The notes under the pieces were generated by a model. That model was not told the DNA's origin and did not search any database. It saw only the letters and a list, made by a program, of their open reading frames with translations. Positions 45,901 through 54,845 of a stretch of 64,000 nucleotides of DNA are shown here, one piece after another. Source of the stretch: an uncultured Drancourtella sp. (GTDB taxonomy: Bacteria; Bacillota; Clostridia; Lachnospirales; Lachnospiraceae); contig CALFLL010000072.1 in NCBI GenBank assembly GCA_937880845.1, forward strand, positions 85,810 through 149,809, given 5' to 3'. Within the stretch, counting starts at the first letter, position 1. Every line of letters begins with the position of its first letter. Position numbers and translations under genes: made by a program.

Positions 45901-48865
45901 AAGCTATGATTTTGCTTCTGCAACACCAGTTGTGATCGGGGAAAATGGTGCAACAGAAATGTTCACAGACGAAAAGGGTTATGCTTGCAGTATCGCACTT
46001 CCATATGGAACTTATATTGTGCGTGAAACAACAACACCTCACAATTACACTCCGGTAGATGATTTTACGGTGTGTATCACAGAGAATAACCCGAATCAGC
46101 CGCAGACGTGGAGAGTGCTTCTGGATGATGAGTTTGAAGCGAAGCTGAAAATCATCAAGCAGGATGATGAAACCAAGAAACCGGTATTACAGAAAAATAC
46201 AGAGTTTAAGATTTATGACTTGGATCATAAGAAATATGTAGAACAGGTTACAACCTATCCGACAACGGTTAAACACAAATCTTATTTTACAGATGCAGAG
46301 GGATATTTGATTCTTCCACAGAATCTGAAAATCGGAAATTACCGTATCGAGGAAGTGAATGCCCCGTTCGGTTACACACTGAACGAAAATTATTATGAGG
46401 TAACAGTTGATTCCAATACTGCATATCAGATGGATGGAACTTCCGGGGATGTGATCATTGAAGCAGTTTATGAGAACCATCCAGTTAAGGGAGAACTGAC
46501 TATCGTGAAAAAGGGAGAAGTTCTGGACGGATTCAAGGATGATTTTACATATCAGACAGAAAATCTGGAAGGGGCAGAGTTTGCCATTTATGCTGCGGAG
46601 GATATTTATACTGCTGACTTCCAGAAAGATGACAATGGAAACCGTATTCTGGAATATGCAGCCGGAACACTGGTAAAAACTGTCACAACCGATGAAGATG
46701 GAAAAGCGGTCCTGAAGAATCTTCCACTTGGAAGTTATAAGATTGTGGAAACGTCTGCGCCAACAAGATTTGTTTTAAACAGCGAGGCACAGACCATTAC
46801 TTTCTCTTATAAAGATCAGGAAACACCTGTCATCGAGCAGACAGCTACTTTTGAGAATGAACGTCAGAAAGTAGAAATTTCAGTAGTAAAACAGGATGCT
46901 GATACAGAAAATGCAGTTGCAGGGGCAGAATTTGGACTTTATGCGAAGAATGATATGGAAGCTCATGGAACTGTGATTGTGAAAGCAGACACACTTCTTG
47001 GAAAAGCTGTTTCCGGAGAAGATGGAAAAGCTGTATTTACACAGGATCTGCCATTTGGAGAGTATTATATCAAAGAACTGGCAGCGCCGAATGGCTATGT
47101 ATCTTCAGATGAAGTTCTGGAAGTAAAAGCAGAGTACCAGGGACAGGATGTTAAGGTCGTGCAGTTATCGTCTGTATTTAAGAATCAGCCTACAAAAGTT
47201 GTGGTTTCCAAGTCTGATCTGACTACTGGCGTGGAATTATCTGGTGCTACTCTTACGGTACTGGACAAAGATGGCAATGTAGTTGATACATGGAAGTCTG
47301 TAAAAGGTGAGCAGCATATGATTGAACGGCTTACTGTAGGGGAAACCTATACTCTCAGGGAAGAAATGGCTCCTTATGGATACCTCAAGGCAGAAGAAAT
47401 CACATTTACGATTGAAGATACCGGGGAAATCCAGAAAGTGGAAATGAAAGATGATGTGCCGGCAGGAACGATCATCATCAATAAAAGTGGAGAGTTTCTG
47501 GATAAAGTAACGGCATTGGATTCTGTTGGAGGATGGATTAGCCATTTATTCCAGTATGTAACAGGCAGTCTGAAAGATGTTACCTTTGAAGTATTTGCTT
47601 TAGAGGACGTGAAATCTGCTGACGGAGAAAGTGAAGATTATTATAAAAAAGACGAACTGGTAGCAACCATTACAACGGATGATACCGGCATTGCAAAGTT
47701 ATCCGGACTTCCTCTTGGCAAATATTATGTCAAAGAAAAAGCTACAGTGGATGGTTTTGTACTGGATAATGAGGCAAGAGAGATTGACCTGACATATCGT
47801 GACCAGGATACTGCAGAAGTCACTTACTCTGCTGACTGGCAGAACAACCGCCAGAAAGCGGAAGTGGAAGTTGTGAAAAAAGAGAAAGATTCTGATCGTG
47901 TACTGGAAGGTGCAGTATTTGCCCTTTGTGCTAAGAATGATATTACAGGAGCAGACGGAAAAGTTATTCTGGAAGCGGATACTGTGATTGAAGAACTGGC
48001 AACGGATAAAGAAGGCAAACTGACTTTTACAGCAGATTTACCGATTGGTTTTGAGTATTATATCAAGGAAACTTCCCCGGCACCTGGATTTGCAACGACG
48101 GATGAAACACAGGAGTTTACATTTGAGTACGAAGGTGCAGAAAAGGAAAAAGTATCATACTCCTTTACTTTTGAGGATGAACCGACAGTAATCGAGATTA
48201 CCAAGACTTCCCTGACAGACGGGAAAGAGCTGGAAGGTGCCAAGTTACAGGTAACGGATGAAAGCGGTAAGGTTGTAGATTCCTGGACTTCCGGCAAAGA
48301 AGCTCATATCATCAAAGAACTGGTAGTCGGACAGAAGTATACCCTGACAGAAACAAAACCAGCAGACGGTTATGTAACAGCAGAAAGCATTACCTTTACC
48401 ATTGAAGATACTGCGAAGCCGCAGAAAATCGAGATGAAAGATGATGTGACGAAGGTAGAAATCTCTAAGACGGATATTTCCGGAAAAGAACTGCCAGGAG
48501 CAAAACTGACAATTCTCGACAAAGACGGTAAAACGGTAGAGAGCTGGACTTCTGAGGAGAAACCGCATTACATTGAAATGCTTCCGATTGGGGAGTATAC
48601 ACTTCGGGAAGAGTCTGCCCCTGAGGGCTATCTGATAGCTGAGGACGTGAAGTTCACAGTAGAGGATACCGGGGAGATTCAGAAAGTTGTGATGAAAGAT
48701 GAGATAAAACCGGAAGAAACATCAACACCGGAAACACCATCTACACAGGTAACAGATACACCGAAAACCGGAGATGATACACATATGCTGCTTTGGATTC
48801 TGCTTGCAGTAGCAGGTATGGCAGGTGCAGTATCAGCAGTGTGGGTAGTGAGAAAAAAGAAATAA
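42971..48865 (+). CDS. Giant LPXTG-anchored surface protein with 13 SpaA/Cna-B repeats
   Basis: 1964 residues. Signal peptide at 1-31. Residues 40-140 form a beta domain. Residues about 225-360 resemble a thioester (TED) domain: Cys259 in AIAYCVQP, but the partner position is His319 (ILVHLAAS) rather than Gln. From about 495 on I count 13 Cna-B/SpaA-like repeats, each with an Asn/Asp- and Lys-containing strand (VVKKD) and an E-box (YVVKEMQAP, YTLREEMAP), expected to form isopeptide bonds. The C-terminus is TPKTGDD, a hydrophobic helix and RKKK, the sortase signal. Such adhesins are typical of Tn1549-type ICEs and may help mating contact or host binding. Confidence 0.92.
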   Translation: MKMKFKRFLSGVMAVATLASVIVQPVAVSASELEPEEIPFEQQYPELKEVQDSLDPDEIVAANDIEIAYGDEFEVEVDLSGIDGVDESKMKILFHEAKNEAGADFDTHTPDTYKAVYAVEPVSGHPSYRISRNITVKEPETETQSESSSEIIVDDDSGTGDTEQSEEDSESHRENTVDTKTELTVPEVLEQAESNGIDLYAMDAGETVTFMASAGNARSSQQVSVTRGTMYRYADYGYGSYLTYQYTVKFGNVSAIAYCVQPSKPGPGSGTYTINKVGDGKALAKVCYYGTKASGDDGFFTEENGYGNLSAGARFILVHLAASYANGSGDAFSGANSTAQNLAKKLYNYCVSQPDIPSVAMSFSDANVKAYVEGNRQRTKDITFNADTLQTITMKLPAGVQLHNLTTGKTSKAGANVEICGGTKFYLSAPLTQVSDVAESWSATMKGSITKDYSAYKISTGSGNQDLALVFGEGVDDEKYVDFKVSWIELATVEVVKKDSAADVNLAGAVFGIYSDPDCKNLITTMPKTDSNGKSSATIVKTQDTVYLKEITAPKGYVVNTTAYNVKLVASKTTTTTVPDKEQLGELTVYKEGQVLAGADVSENGTVFKYENRRQKGAVYNVYAGEDIISAYGAKIYSKGDLVKENLSTDENGACILKNLHLGTYVVKEMQAPENFYNAGEEKTVTLSYAGQNVEVVFSDVTFTNDRQKADVSVVKKDKDTENLLSGGVFAMYAGSDITDADGIVVVKKGTLIEKATTGADGKAAFNADLPIGFSYVVKEEQAPQGYLRNSKDVYTFKFSYTSDSEPKVSFTHTFVNERVKAKISLEKRDAETKQAVAQGDATLEKAVYGLYARNDIVHPDGITGVIYKAGEQVATLTTDKNGQASVDGLYLGDYYVKEISPSVGYLADETEHDLVCNYEGDLAAEVKRDCVSLEQVMKQPFQIIKAANNGKTDADLLKGAGFTAYLESSLTKKADGSYDFASATPVVIGENGATEMFTDEKGYACSIALPYGTYIVRETTTPHNYTPVDDFTVCITENNPNQPQTWRVLLDDEFEAKLKIIKQDDETKKPVLQKNTEFKIYDLDHKKYVEQVTTYPTTVKHKSYFTDAEGYLILPQNLKIGNYRIEEVNAPFGYTLNENYYEVTVDSNTAYQMDGTSGDVIIEAVYENHPVKGELTIVKKGEVLDGFKDDFTYQTENLEGAEFAIYAAEDIYTADFQKDDNGNRILEYAAGTLVKTVTTDEDGKAVLKNLPLGSYKIVETSAPTRFVLNSEAQTITFSYKDQETPVIEQTATFENERQKVEISVVKQDADTENAVAGAEFGLYAKNDMEAHGTVIVKADTLLGKAVSGEDGKAVFTQDLPFGEYYIKELAAPNGYVSSDEVLEVKAEYQGQDVKVVQLSSVFKNQPTKVVVSKSDLTTGVELSGATLTVLDKDGNVVDTWKSVKGEQHMIERLTVGETYTLREEMAPYGYLKAEEITFTIEDTGEIQKVEMKDDVPAGTIIINKSGEFLDKVTALDSVGGWISHLFQYVTGSLKDVTFEVFALEDVKSADGESEDYYKKDELVATITTDDTGIAKLSGLPLGKYYVKEKATVDGFVLDNEAREIDLTYRDQDTAEVTYSADWQNNRQKAEVEVVKKEKDSDRVLEGAVFALCAKNDITGADGKVILEADTVIEELATDKEGKLTFTADLPIGFEYYIKETSPAPGFATTDETQEFTFEYEGAEKEKVSYSFTFEDEPTVIEITKTSLTDGKELEGAKLQVTDESGKVVDSWTSGKEAHIIKELVVGQKYTLTETKPADGYVTAESITFTIEDTAKPQKIEMKDDVTKVEISKTDISGKELPGAKLTILDKDGKTVESWTSEEKPHYIEMLPIGEYTLREESAPEGYLIAEDVKFTVEDTGEIQKVVMKDEIKPEETSTPETPSTQVTDTPKTGDDTHMLLWILLAVAGMAGAVSAVWVVRKKK

Positions 48866-48959
48866 GAAACCTTTGACCAGGAGGGCATTTATGGACAGAA
48901 TTGATTCATAAATGTCCTCTTTTTGCTAATACTAAGAAAAAATGAAAGGGGAATGTATT

Positions 48960-49106
48960 TTGAAACAGATATTGATTATTGCAGGAGTAGCGGTTATTGC
49001 AGCGGTTAATTTTGTAATGTATTGCTGTCTGAGAGTGGCATCACAGGAGGATCAGATGTTGGAAAGAATGAGTAAAAGAAGGGAGCAGGAAGGAGACGAT
49101 GATTAG
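48960..49106 (+). CDS. Small membrane protein of the ICE
   Basis: 48 residues, TTG start after AAAGGGGAATGTATT. One membrane segment (ILIIAGVAVIAAVNFVMYC) at residues 4-22, then a charged tail. It overlaps the next gene by eight bases (ATGATTAG). Same-size proteins are found at this place in related elements. The function is unknown. Confidence 0.75.
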   Translation: MKQILIIAGVAVIAAVNFVMYCCLRVASQEDQMLERMSKRREQEGDDD

Positions 49107-49338
49107 ATATGCAGAAGACAAGCCAAAGTCCTGTGAATACTGTTACTTTTGGAATGAGAAGAAGAAAGAATGCAGGCAGATGAGATGTTTTTATCAGCTT
49201 CCGGAGAAGCCGCCTGACCCAGATCCGCTTCATCGCTACTGGGTTCCATGTAAAGGCTGCCCATATGGGAAAAGTCCCTGCATTGGCTATTGCATGGCGA
49301 AAATATTAAAAGAACAGAGAGAGAAGAAGTCTGGATAA
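49099..49338 (+). CDS. Cysteine-rich small ICE protein
   Basis: 79 residues, ATG after AGGAAGGAGACG. Nine cysteines in pairs: CEYCYFWNEKKKECRQMRC, then WVPCKGCPYGKSPCIGYC. Likely binds zinc or an Fe-S cluster. It lies before the RepA-N gene as in related elements. No function is known. The 3' end overlaps the start of the next gene by eight bases. Confidence 0.8.
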   Translation: MIRYAEDKPKSCEYCYFWNEKKKECRQMRCFYQLPEKPPDPDPLHRYWVPCKGCPYGKSPCIGYCMAKILKEQREKKSG

Positions 49339-50239
49339 TCGTACATATGCCTTTCCATACCATTATGGGGAGGAAGCTGAGCAGTACACGTTCTACCGGA
49401 TTCCTAAGATTCTCTTTGTAAGCCCGGTATTTGGAAGCTTATCCTGTGAGGCAAAATTGCTGTATGGATTATTGCTTGACCGTATGCAGTTATCTGTGAA
49501 GAACCGATGGCTGGATGCAGAGGGCAAAGTATATATCTATTTTTCACAGGAACAGATTTCAGGACTTATGGGATGTGGAGTGAAAAAAGTCCGGTGCCTG
49601 TTAAAAGAACTGGATGACAGAAAAGGAATCGGGTTGATTACAAGAGTCAGGCAGGGATTAGGAAATCCCGATAGAATTTATGTAAAAAAATGTGTGTCAC
49701 CAGACAGGTTAAAAGGAAACTTGCAGTACGGTCAAAATGACCTGTCAGGAAAGGTAGAAATGACCGATACAGACAGGTACAAATTGCCAGGTAATGATAT
49801 AGAGGATAGTAATACTGAGAATAACGATACAGAGTATCATTCATTCTATTCAGATAGCAGTGAAATGAAAAGAAAAGAGGCAGAGCGCAGTGCCTATCAG
49901 CAGATTATTAAAGAGAATATTGGCTATGCCTATATTGTAGATGAGTTTAACCAGCAGATGTTGGATGAAATTGTCGGTCTGATGGTAGATGTGGTGTGCT
50001 CGGAACAGGAATTTATTCGGATTGGAGGAGACAGAAAACCGCTTTCCGTTGTAAAAAGTCAGTTTCTGAAATTGGATTCAGAACATATGCGATTTGTTCT
50101 TCACTGTATGAAGGAAAATACCAGTAAGGTATTGAACATGAGGCAATATTTGCTGGCTGTATTGTATAATGCACCATTAACGATCAGTAATTATTATTCA
50201 TCTCTGGTACAGCACGATATGTATGAAGGAAATATATGA
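49331..50239 (+). CDS. RepA N-terminal-domain replication initiator-like protein
   Basis: About 302 residues. RepA-N winged-helix part: FPYHYGEEAEQYTFYRIPKI, FGSLSCEAKLLYGLLLDRM, EGKVYIYFSQEQISGLMGCG, VKKVRCLLKELDDRKGIGL. The C-terminal part (YQQIIKENIGYAYIVDEFNQ) is the usual ICE-specific tail with a helical end SNYYSSLVQHDMYEG. No ATG/GTG exists that includes the conserved N-terminus. CTG at 49331 fits, overlapping the upstream stop; TTG 49457 would lose it. Probably starts plasmid-like replication of the excised ICE. Confidence 0.78.
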   Translation: MDNRTYAFPYHYGEEAEQYTFYRIPKILFVSPVFGSLSCEAKLLYGLLLDRMQLSVKNRWLDAEGKVYIYFSQEQISGLMGCGVKKVRCLLKELDDRKGIGLITRVRQGLGNPDRIYVKKCVSPDRLKGNLQYGQNDLSGKVEMTDTDRYKLPGNDIEDSNTENNDTEYHSFYSDSSEMKRKEAERSAYQQIIKENIGYAYIVDEFNQQMLDEIVGLMVDVVCSEQEFIRIGGDRKPLSVVKSQFLKLDSEHMRFVLHCMKENTSKVLNMRQYLLAVLYNAPLTISNYYSSLVQHDMYEGNI

Positions 50240-50263
50240 TTTTACGGAAAGGAAGTGATTCAG

Positions 50264-50785
50264 GTGCAGGAGGAGGTAAATGAGAAAACAGTATCATTGT
50301 GTATTACCGGTGGCAAAGTAACAGTTCGCTTATTAAAACAGGCAATGATGAGATTCCTGGCTGCAATGGAAAAAGAAAAGGTGGAAAGATCAAGAAAACA
50401 GCAGCAGACAAAAGGACCGCCGGATAAAGAGTACCATGGAAAGCAGAGCATGAAGAAGCTGGCACAGCAGAACGTACAGCTTTCCAATATTGAGGTCACG
50501 GATAATAATATCAAGGCTTTTGAGAAAGTGGCGAAGAAATATGGCATTGATTTTAGTCTCAAGCGTGATAAGTCCGTAGATCCACCCAGATACTTTGTCT
50601 TTTTTAAAGCAAGGGACGTGGATGTAATGACAGCAGCATTTCGGGAGTTTACTGGAAAGACACTGAATAAAGAGAAAAAGCCGTCTGTCAGAAAGAAATT
50701 ACAGGAAGCGATTACTGCCAGAAGCCAGGACAAGCAGCGAGAGCGGGAAAAAACAAAAGAGAAACAGAAGGAGCCGACGTTATGA
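50264..50785 (+). CDS. pcfB: PcfB-family (DUF3801) conjugation protein
   Basis: 173 residues from GTG 50264 (GGAAAGGAAG 8 bases upstream); GTG 50255 is an in-frame alternative. Motifs: VTVRLLKQAMMRFLAAMEKE, HGKQSMKKLAQQNVQLSNIE, VAKKYGIDFSLKRDKS, YFVFFKARDVDVMTAAFREF. PcfB works with the coupling protein PcfC/VirD4 at the conjugation channel entrance. The tail is Lys/Glu-rich. It overlaps the VirD4 start by four bases (ATGA), a sign of coupled translation. Confidence 0.88.
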   Translation: MQEEVNEKTVSLCITGGKVTVRLLKQAMMRFLAAMEKEKVERSRKQQQTKGPPDKEYHGKQSMKKLAQQNVQLSNIEVTDNNIKAFEKVAKKYGIDFSLKRDKSVDPPRYFVFFKARDVDVMTAAFREFTGKTLNKEKKPSVRKKLQEAITARSQDKQREREKTKEKQKEPTL

Positions 50786-51365
50786 TTGGAATAAAAAATT
50801 TAAAGAAGAAACTCAAAGGATTCCAGGTACGTCCGCCCAATATGGAGAAAGCGAAGAAGGTTTTGCTGTATCTGCCATATGTGATTGTGTTCTATGTGAC
50901 AGGTAAATTTACCTGGCTGTATCAGTATTGCCGGGGCAGCACCGTGATAGACAGACTTGTTGTTCTGCTTACGAATTATCCTCTGGCTTTTAAGGACTGG
51001 CGTCCATGCTTTCAACTGAAAAGTCTGGTGGCAGGTACAGTTGCAGCAGTCAGCATATGGGGAGTCGTATATTTTAAGGGCAAAAATGGAAAAAAGTTCC
51101 GACAGGGTGAAGAATATGGTTCTGCACGTTGGGGAAATGAAAAAGACATAGCACCCTTTATTGATCCGGTCTTCGAGAATAATATCTTACTGACACAGAC
51201 AGAGCGGTTGACGATGAACAGCCGACCAAAGAAACCCAAGTATGCCAGAAATAAGAACGTAATCGTGATCGGAGGCTCAGGTAGCGGTAAGACCAGATTC
51301 TATGTAAAACCACAGCTTATGCAAATGCCGGATAATGTGAGTTTCGTGGTCACTGACCCCAAGGG
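50782..51365 (+). pseudogene. virD4: VirD4/TraG coupling protein, 5' part interrupted by the nested element
   Basis: About 194 residues before the break. Two N-terminal membrane segments (about 28-46 and 76-92), EYGSARWGNEKDIAPF and the complete Walker A IVIGGSGSGKTRFYVKP. Homology ends within SFVVTDPKG, where the nested element begins. The remaining coding sequence resumes in frame at 63025. VirD4 is the ATPase that brings the relaxase-DNA complex to the secretion channel, so the ICE should be unable to transfer until the insert is excised. Confidence 0.93.
51358..51365 (+). other. Left attachment core (attL)
   Basis: CCCAAGGG, inside the DPKG codons of virD4; identical to 63025-63032. Confidence 0.85.
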
Positions 51366-51474
51366 TTTAATATATAAAGTACAGAGAAACAAACGTTGCT
51401 TCATAAACAGAAGTTGCGAAGAAACGCTTATTTGTCTGTATTTGCAGACATTTCGCAGGAAGGAGGTGGAAAGC

Positions 51475-53589
51475 GTGGCACAGCGGAATAACAAGCTGAC
51501 AGCTCTCTATGAGAGATTATCAAAGGACGATGAACTGCAAGGGGAATCAAACAGTATCACGAACCAGAAGAATTATCTGGAAGAATATGCACAGGCTAAG
51601 GGATTGACGAATATCCGGCACTATACAGATGATGGCTTCAGCGGAGTTACCTTTAACCGTCCGGGCTTTCAGAAAATGATTGCTGATGTGGAAGCAGGAC
51701 TGATTGATACCATTTGTGTAAAGGATATGAGCCGACTGGGAAGAAATTATCTGAAAGTTGGGTATTACACAGAAATATTGTTCCCAGAGAAAAATGTCCG
51801 ATTCATTGCAATCAATAACAGCATTGACAGTGCAACACCAACAGATAATGATTTTACACCATTTCTGAATATCATGAATGAATGGTATGCAAAGGACACA
51901 AGCAAGAAAATCAAAGCTATTTTTCAATCCAGAATGAAATCCGGCAAGAGATGTAGTGGTGCAATTCCTTATGGTTATAAGCATGATCCAGAAGATAAAA
52001 ACCATTTGCTGGTCGATGAAGAAGCAGCGAAAGTTGTAAGAAAAATATATCAGCTTGCAATCGAAGGAAATGGTTCGGCACAGATAGCAGATATTCTCAC
52101 AAAGGAGCATACCTTAATACCCTCTGCATATCTGGAACGACATGGGGAAGGAGAAGTGAGCAGGAATCACAGTTACCATGATCCTTATATCTGGAATGCT
52201 ACTGCAGTCAGTGGGATTCTTGATAAAAGGGAATATATGGGACATACGATTCTTGGAAAAACAATCTGTGATAACTTCAAAACAAAGAAACGAAGAAAAG
52301 CCAGACCAGAGGAATTGATTATCTTTGAAAATACACATGAAGCGATCATTGATGAAGATACTTGGAATCAGGCACAGAAGTTCAGAAAAAGAGTGACGAA
52401 GCGTGTGGCAAATGGCACGTACAAACACAGATTATCAGGGCTTGTCTATTGTGCAGATTGTGGCAGCAGAATGAGTTACAGAAGCCCCGAAGCACAAAAG
52501 AGAAAAGATGGGAAACGCTATGATTCAGACAGTAGTTTTTCATGCTCAGCATATGGAAACAAATATAAAGAGTGTACATTTCATTTTATAACGTCATCGG
52601 CACTGGATCAGCTTGTTGATGATTCTATCCGCAGAGTTGCCAGATTTGTTCTGACGAATCAAAAAGAATTTCTGGAACAGGTGGGTCAGTTGAAAGAAAC
52701 TTACAGTGAAAAGTTCATGCAAGAATCACAAAAAGAGGTCAAGTCAGCTAAGAACAGGATTCAGGAGTTAGATACTTTGATAAAGAACCTGTATGAAGGA
52801 AATGTACTGGGGAAAATCCCGGACAGGCATTTTAACCGCATGATGAAAGAATATGACGATGAACAGCAGGAGCTGGAAGCAAAGGTGGCAGAACTGGAAC
52901 AGGAACTCGGTCAGAATGAAAATTCGGAAAATGGCGGAGATCGGTTTGTCCGACTTGTAAAAAAATATCAGGACTTTGAAGAAATTACCCCAAGAATGTT
53001 AAATGAGTTTATAGATAAAATTATGGTTCATGAAGCGGTAGGAAAAGGTCTTGATCGTACACAGCGGATAGACATTTATTTCAATTTCATCGGACAGTTT
53101 GCAGTTCCTTTTTCGGAAGAAGAACTGGAGGCGGAAAGAAAAGCCCGGCAGGAAGAAGAACAGCGTAAAGCAGAAGCCAAAAGAGAAAGGCAGAGGATAG
53201 CAGCTAGAAAGTGTTCCCAGAAGCGTAAAGAAGAACGTGCCAGAATCAAAGCAGCTGCGGAAGCTGGCGATGAAGAGGCAATCAGGCAGTATGAAGCAAT
53301 TCTGGATAAAGAGAGGGCAAGACGGGAAAGAGACCGGGCAAGCCGAAAACGGAGTTATCAGAAACAGCAGAAAAAAGCAAAAGAGATTGAAAAGGCTGCA
53401 CAGGCTGATAATCCGGAAGCTATGAAGGAGTATGAAAAGATTCTGGAAAACAGAAAGAAAGCTACTGCCAGCACACAGAAATGGAGAAACAAGCAAAAAA
53501 AGAAGGCTCTGGAGCCTACCTACCAAATAGAACCAGAGCCAACTGAACTTGAACCGGAGCAGGAATTACCTGTCACCGCTTCGGCTTGA
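51475..53589 (+). CDS. Large serine recombinase (TnpX-like integrase of the nested element)
   Basis: 704 residues from GTG 51475, which follows AGGAAGGAGGTGGAAAGC. Resolvase domain at residues 8-150 with catalytic Ser in YERLSKDD and SITNQKNYLEEYA, DDGFSGVTFNRPGFQKM, VKDMSRLGRNYL. Recombinase domain follows (PYGYKHDPEDKNHLLVDEEA), then a zinc ribbon (LVYCADCGSRMS with FSCSAYGN and YKECTF), a coiled coil and a very basic C-terminal tail with repeats such as RRERDRASRKRSYQKQQKKA. It integrates and excises the element. The frame is open back through attL into virD4, so read-through from 50782 would make a VirD4-recombinase fusion. Confidence 0.93.
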   Translation: MAQRNNKLTALYERLSKDDELQGESNSITNQKNYLEEYAQAKGLTNIRHYTDDGFSGVTFNRPGFQKMIADVEAGLIDTICVKDMSRLGRNYLKVGYYTEILFPEKNVRFIAINNSIDSATPTDNDFTPFLNIMNEWYAKDTSKKIKAIFQSRMKSGKRCSGAIPYGYKHDPEDKNHLLVDEEAAKVVRKIYQLAIEGNGSAQIADILTKEHTLIPSAYLERHGEGEVSRNHSYHDPYIWNATAVSGILDKREYMGHTILGKTICDNFKTKKRRKARPEELIIFENTHEAIIDEDTWNQAQKFRKRVTKRVANGTYKHRLSGLVYCADCGSRMSYRSPEAQKRKDGKRYDSDSSFSCSAYGNKYKECTFHFITSSALDQLVDDSIRRVARFVLTNQKEFLEQVGQLKETYSEKFMQESQKEVKSAKNRIQELDTLIKNLYEGNVLGKIPDRHFNRMMKEYDDEQQELEAKVAELEQELGQNENSENGGDRFVRLVKKYQDFEEITPRMLNEFIDKIMVHEAVGKGLDRTQRIDIYFNFIGQFAVPFSEEELEAERKARQEEEQRKAEAKRERQRIAARKCSQKRKEERARIKAAAEAGDEEAIRQYEAILDKERARRERDRASRKRSYQKQQKKAKEIEKAAQADNPEAMKEYEKILENRKKATASTQKWRNKQKKKALEPTYQIEPEPTELEPEQELPVTASA

Positions 53590-53635
53590 TCGTACCACAA
53601 GGACAGGAAGAAAACAAGCAGAGAGGTTATTGAAT

Positions 53636-54019
53636 ATGAAAAAATTAGCACCATTGATTCATGATACTGAGAATGGACTGGATTATATCCTTGTTGGAGA
53701 GATTTATTTACCGCTGATTGCAGTGCTGGAAGAGACACGTGATATTGGATTTTATGGAAGTCTCCGCAGGAACTATCTGAGAGATTATAAGAGCGGACTG
53801 TATTCGTACTTGTCACTCAGCGGAAAACTCTGGACGCATCTTGCAGATGTAAATGAACAGTGCATACAGCGTAGAGATTTACTTATGGAGCAAATAATGA
53901 AGCAGGAAGACATTACTGAAGAATTGAAAGCCAGAAATCAAATGGAATGGGTTCGCCGGACAAATAATGTAAGAAGCCGGGTTGATGAAATGATACTGAC
54001 CGAAATGGTGTACGTGTAG
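53636..54019 (+). CDS. tnpV: TnpV-family transposon protein
   Basis: 127 residues from ATG 53636; the frame upstream to 53549 overlaps the recombinase. Typical TnpV segments: YILVGEIYLPLIAV, GFYGSLRRNYLRDYKSGLYS, YLSLSGKLWTHLADVNEQCI, and an RRDLLMEQIMKQEDITEELK tail. TnpV is found beside the serine recombinase in Tn4451-like elements. It is not needed for excision in the known case, and its role is unknown. Confidence 0.88.
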   Translation: MKKLAPLIHDTENGLDYILVGEIYLPLIAVLEETRDIGFYGSLRRNYLRDYKSGLYSYLSLSGKLWTHLADVNEQCIQRRDLLMEQIMKQEDITEELKARNQMEWVRRTNNVRSRVDEMILTEMVYV

Positions 54020-54028
54020 GAGGACCTT

Positions 54029-54208
54029 ATGAGATATAGAATCGAATACGCAGATGGAAGATGTTGTAACTTCGCAAACAGCAGAAAAGACCTGTTGGAC
54101 TGGCTGAAACTGCTGAAAGATGAAAAAATCGTAGATATCCGTAAAGTATATAAAAATGGTGTTACGGATTCTGTTCTGGATAATTACCGTAGATATATAA
54201 AACAATGA
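54029..54208 (+). CDS. Small conserved element protein
   Basis: 59 residues from ATG 54029 (TAGGAGGACCTT upstream). Begins MRYRIEYADGRCCNFANSRK and continues with a helical LLDWLKLLKDEKIVDIRKV. No family recognised, but it has an excellent RBS and fits tightly between TnpV and the membrane protein, so it is a real gene. Probably a beta-alpha-beta minifold. Confidence 0.78.
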   Translation: MRYRIEYADGRCCNFANSRKDLLDWLKLLKDEKIVDIRKVYKNGVTDSVLDNYRRYIKQ

Positions 54209-54224
54209 AAGGGGGCGGGCAGTC

Positions 54225-54515
54225 ATGGTAGTTGTAAGAATTATTATAAGAATTTTGTTATTGCCGGTGCGTATGTGCCTGACAATCATACAGCTGGTGG
54301 TTATGTTCTTCACATGGCTGTCTGCAACTGTATTTCATATCTTGTCTGGAATTATCTGCATCACAGCTATATTGGGGTATGGATTCGGACAGGAAACAGG
54401 CACAGAGGCAATTAGAATGCTTGCGATAGGCTTTATATTGTATGTTCTGCCTATTCTCGCTGGCTGGTCTGTAGTGTGGCTGGAAGCAATCAAAATTCGA
54501 TTGATGGGAGATTAA
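54225..54515 (+). CDS. Hydrophobic membrane protein of conjugative transposons
   Basis: 96 residues with three membrane segments (about 5-33, 36-55 and 65-85): IIQLVVMFFTWLSATVFHIL, ILSGIICITAILGYGFG. Similar to CD1845-like membrane proteins found in Clostridia conjugative elements. RBS GAAAGGGGGCGGGC. Function unknown. Confidence 0.78.
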   Translation: MVVVRIIIRILLLPVRMCLTIIQLVVMFFTWLSATVFHILSGIICITAILGYGFGQETGTEAIRMLAIGFILYVLPILAGWSVVWLEAIKIRLMGD

Positions 54516-54518
54516 AAG

Positions 54519-54818
54519 ATGGAATTAACAGAAAAAATGGAAAAGTTCATGAGCGACCTGATTGGGAAAAGAATGGAAGAAGTTTATCAGGAAAAAGATG
54601 GAGAGCAGTATGATCCGTTCAATGAAGAATTGGAAGTGAAAGTGCAAAAGGTGATTCGAAAGCTGCCAAAAGAACAGGGGAAAATCATTTTTGACTATAT
54701 GACGGAAACTTCAAATAATAACAGTGATTTGAATGAGTTTTACTATCGTATGGGATTAAGAGACGGGTTAAAACTGAAGGAAGTTATTCAGGTTATGCTG
54801 GACGCATTAACAGAGTAG
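54519..54818 (+). CDS. Helical element protein, paralogue 1
   Basis: 99 residues, starts three bases after the previous stop. All-helical, ends NEFYYRMGLRDGLKLKEVIQ. The same pattern is found in the next gene (EEFFYRLGLKDGMKMKKIIK), so the two are tandem duplicates that have diverged strongly. The family is common in Clostridia elements (DUF6809-like) with no known function. Confidence 0.78.
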   Translation: MELTEKMEKFMSDLIGKRMEEVYQEKDGEQYDPFNEELEVKVQKVIRKLPKEQGKIIFDYMTETSNNNSDLNEFYYRMGLRDGLKLKEVIQVMLDALTE

Positions 54819-54845
54819 GTTGTGTGAAAGGAATGGTATTAACAA

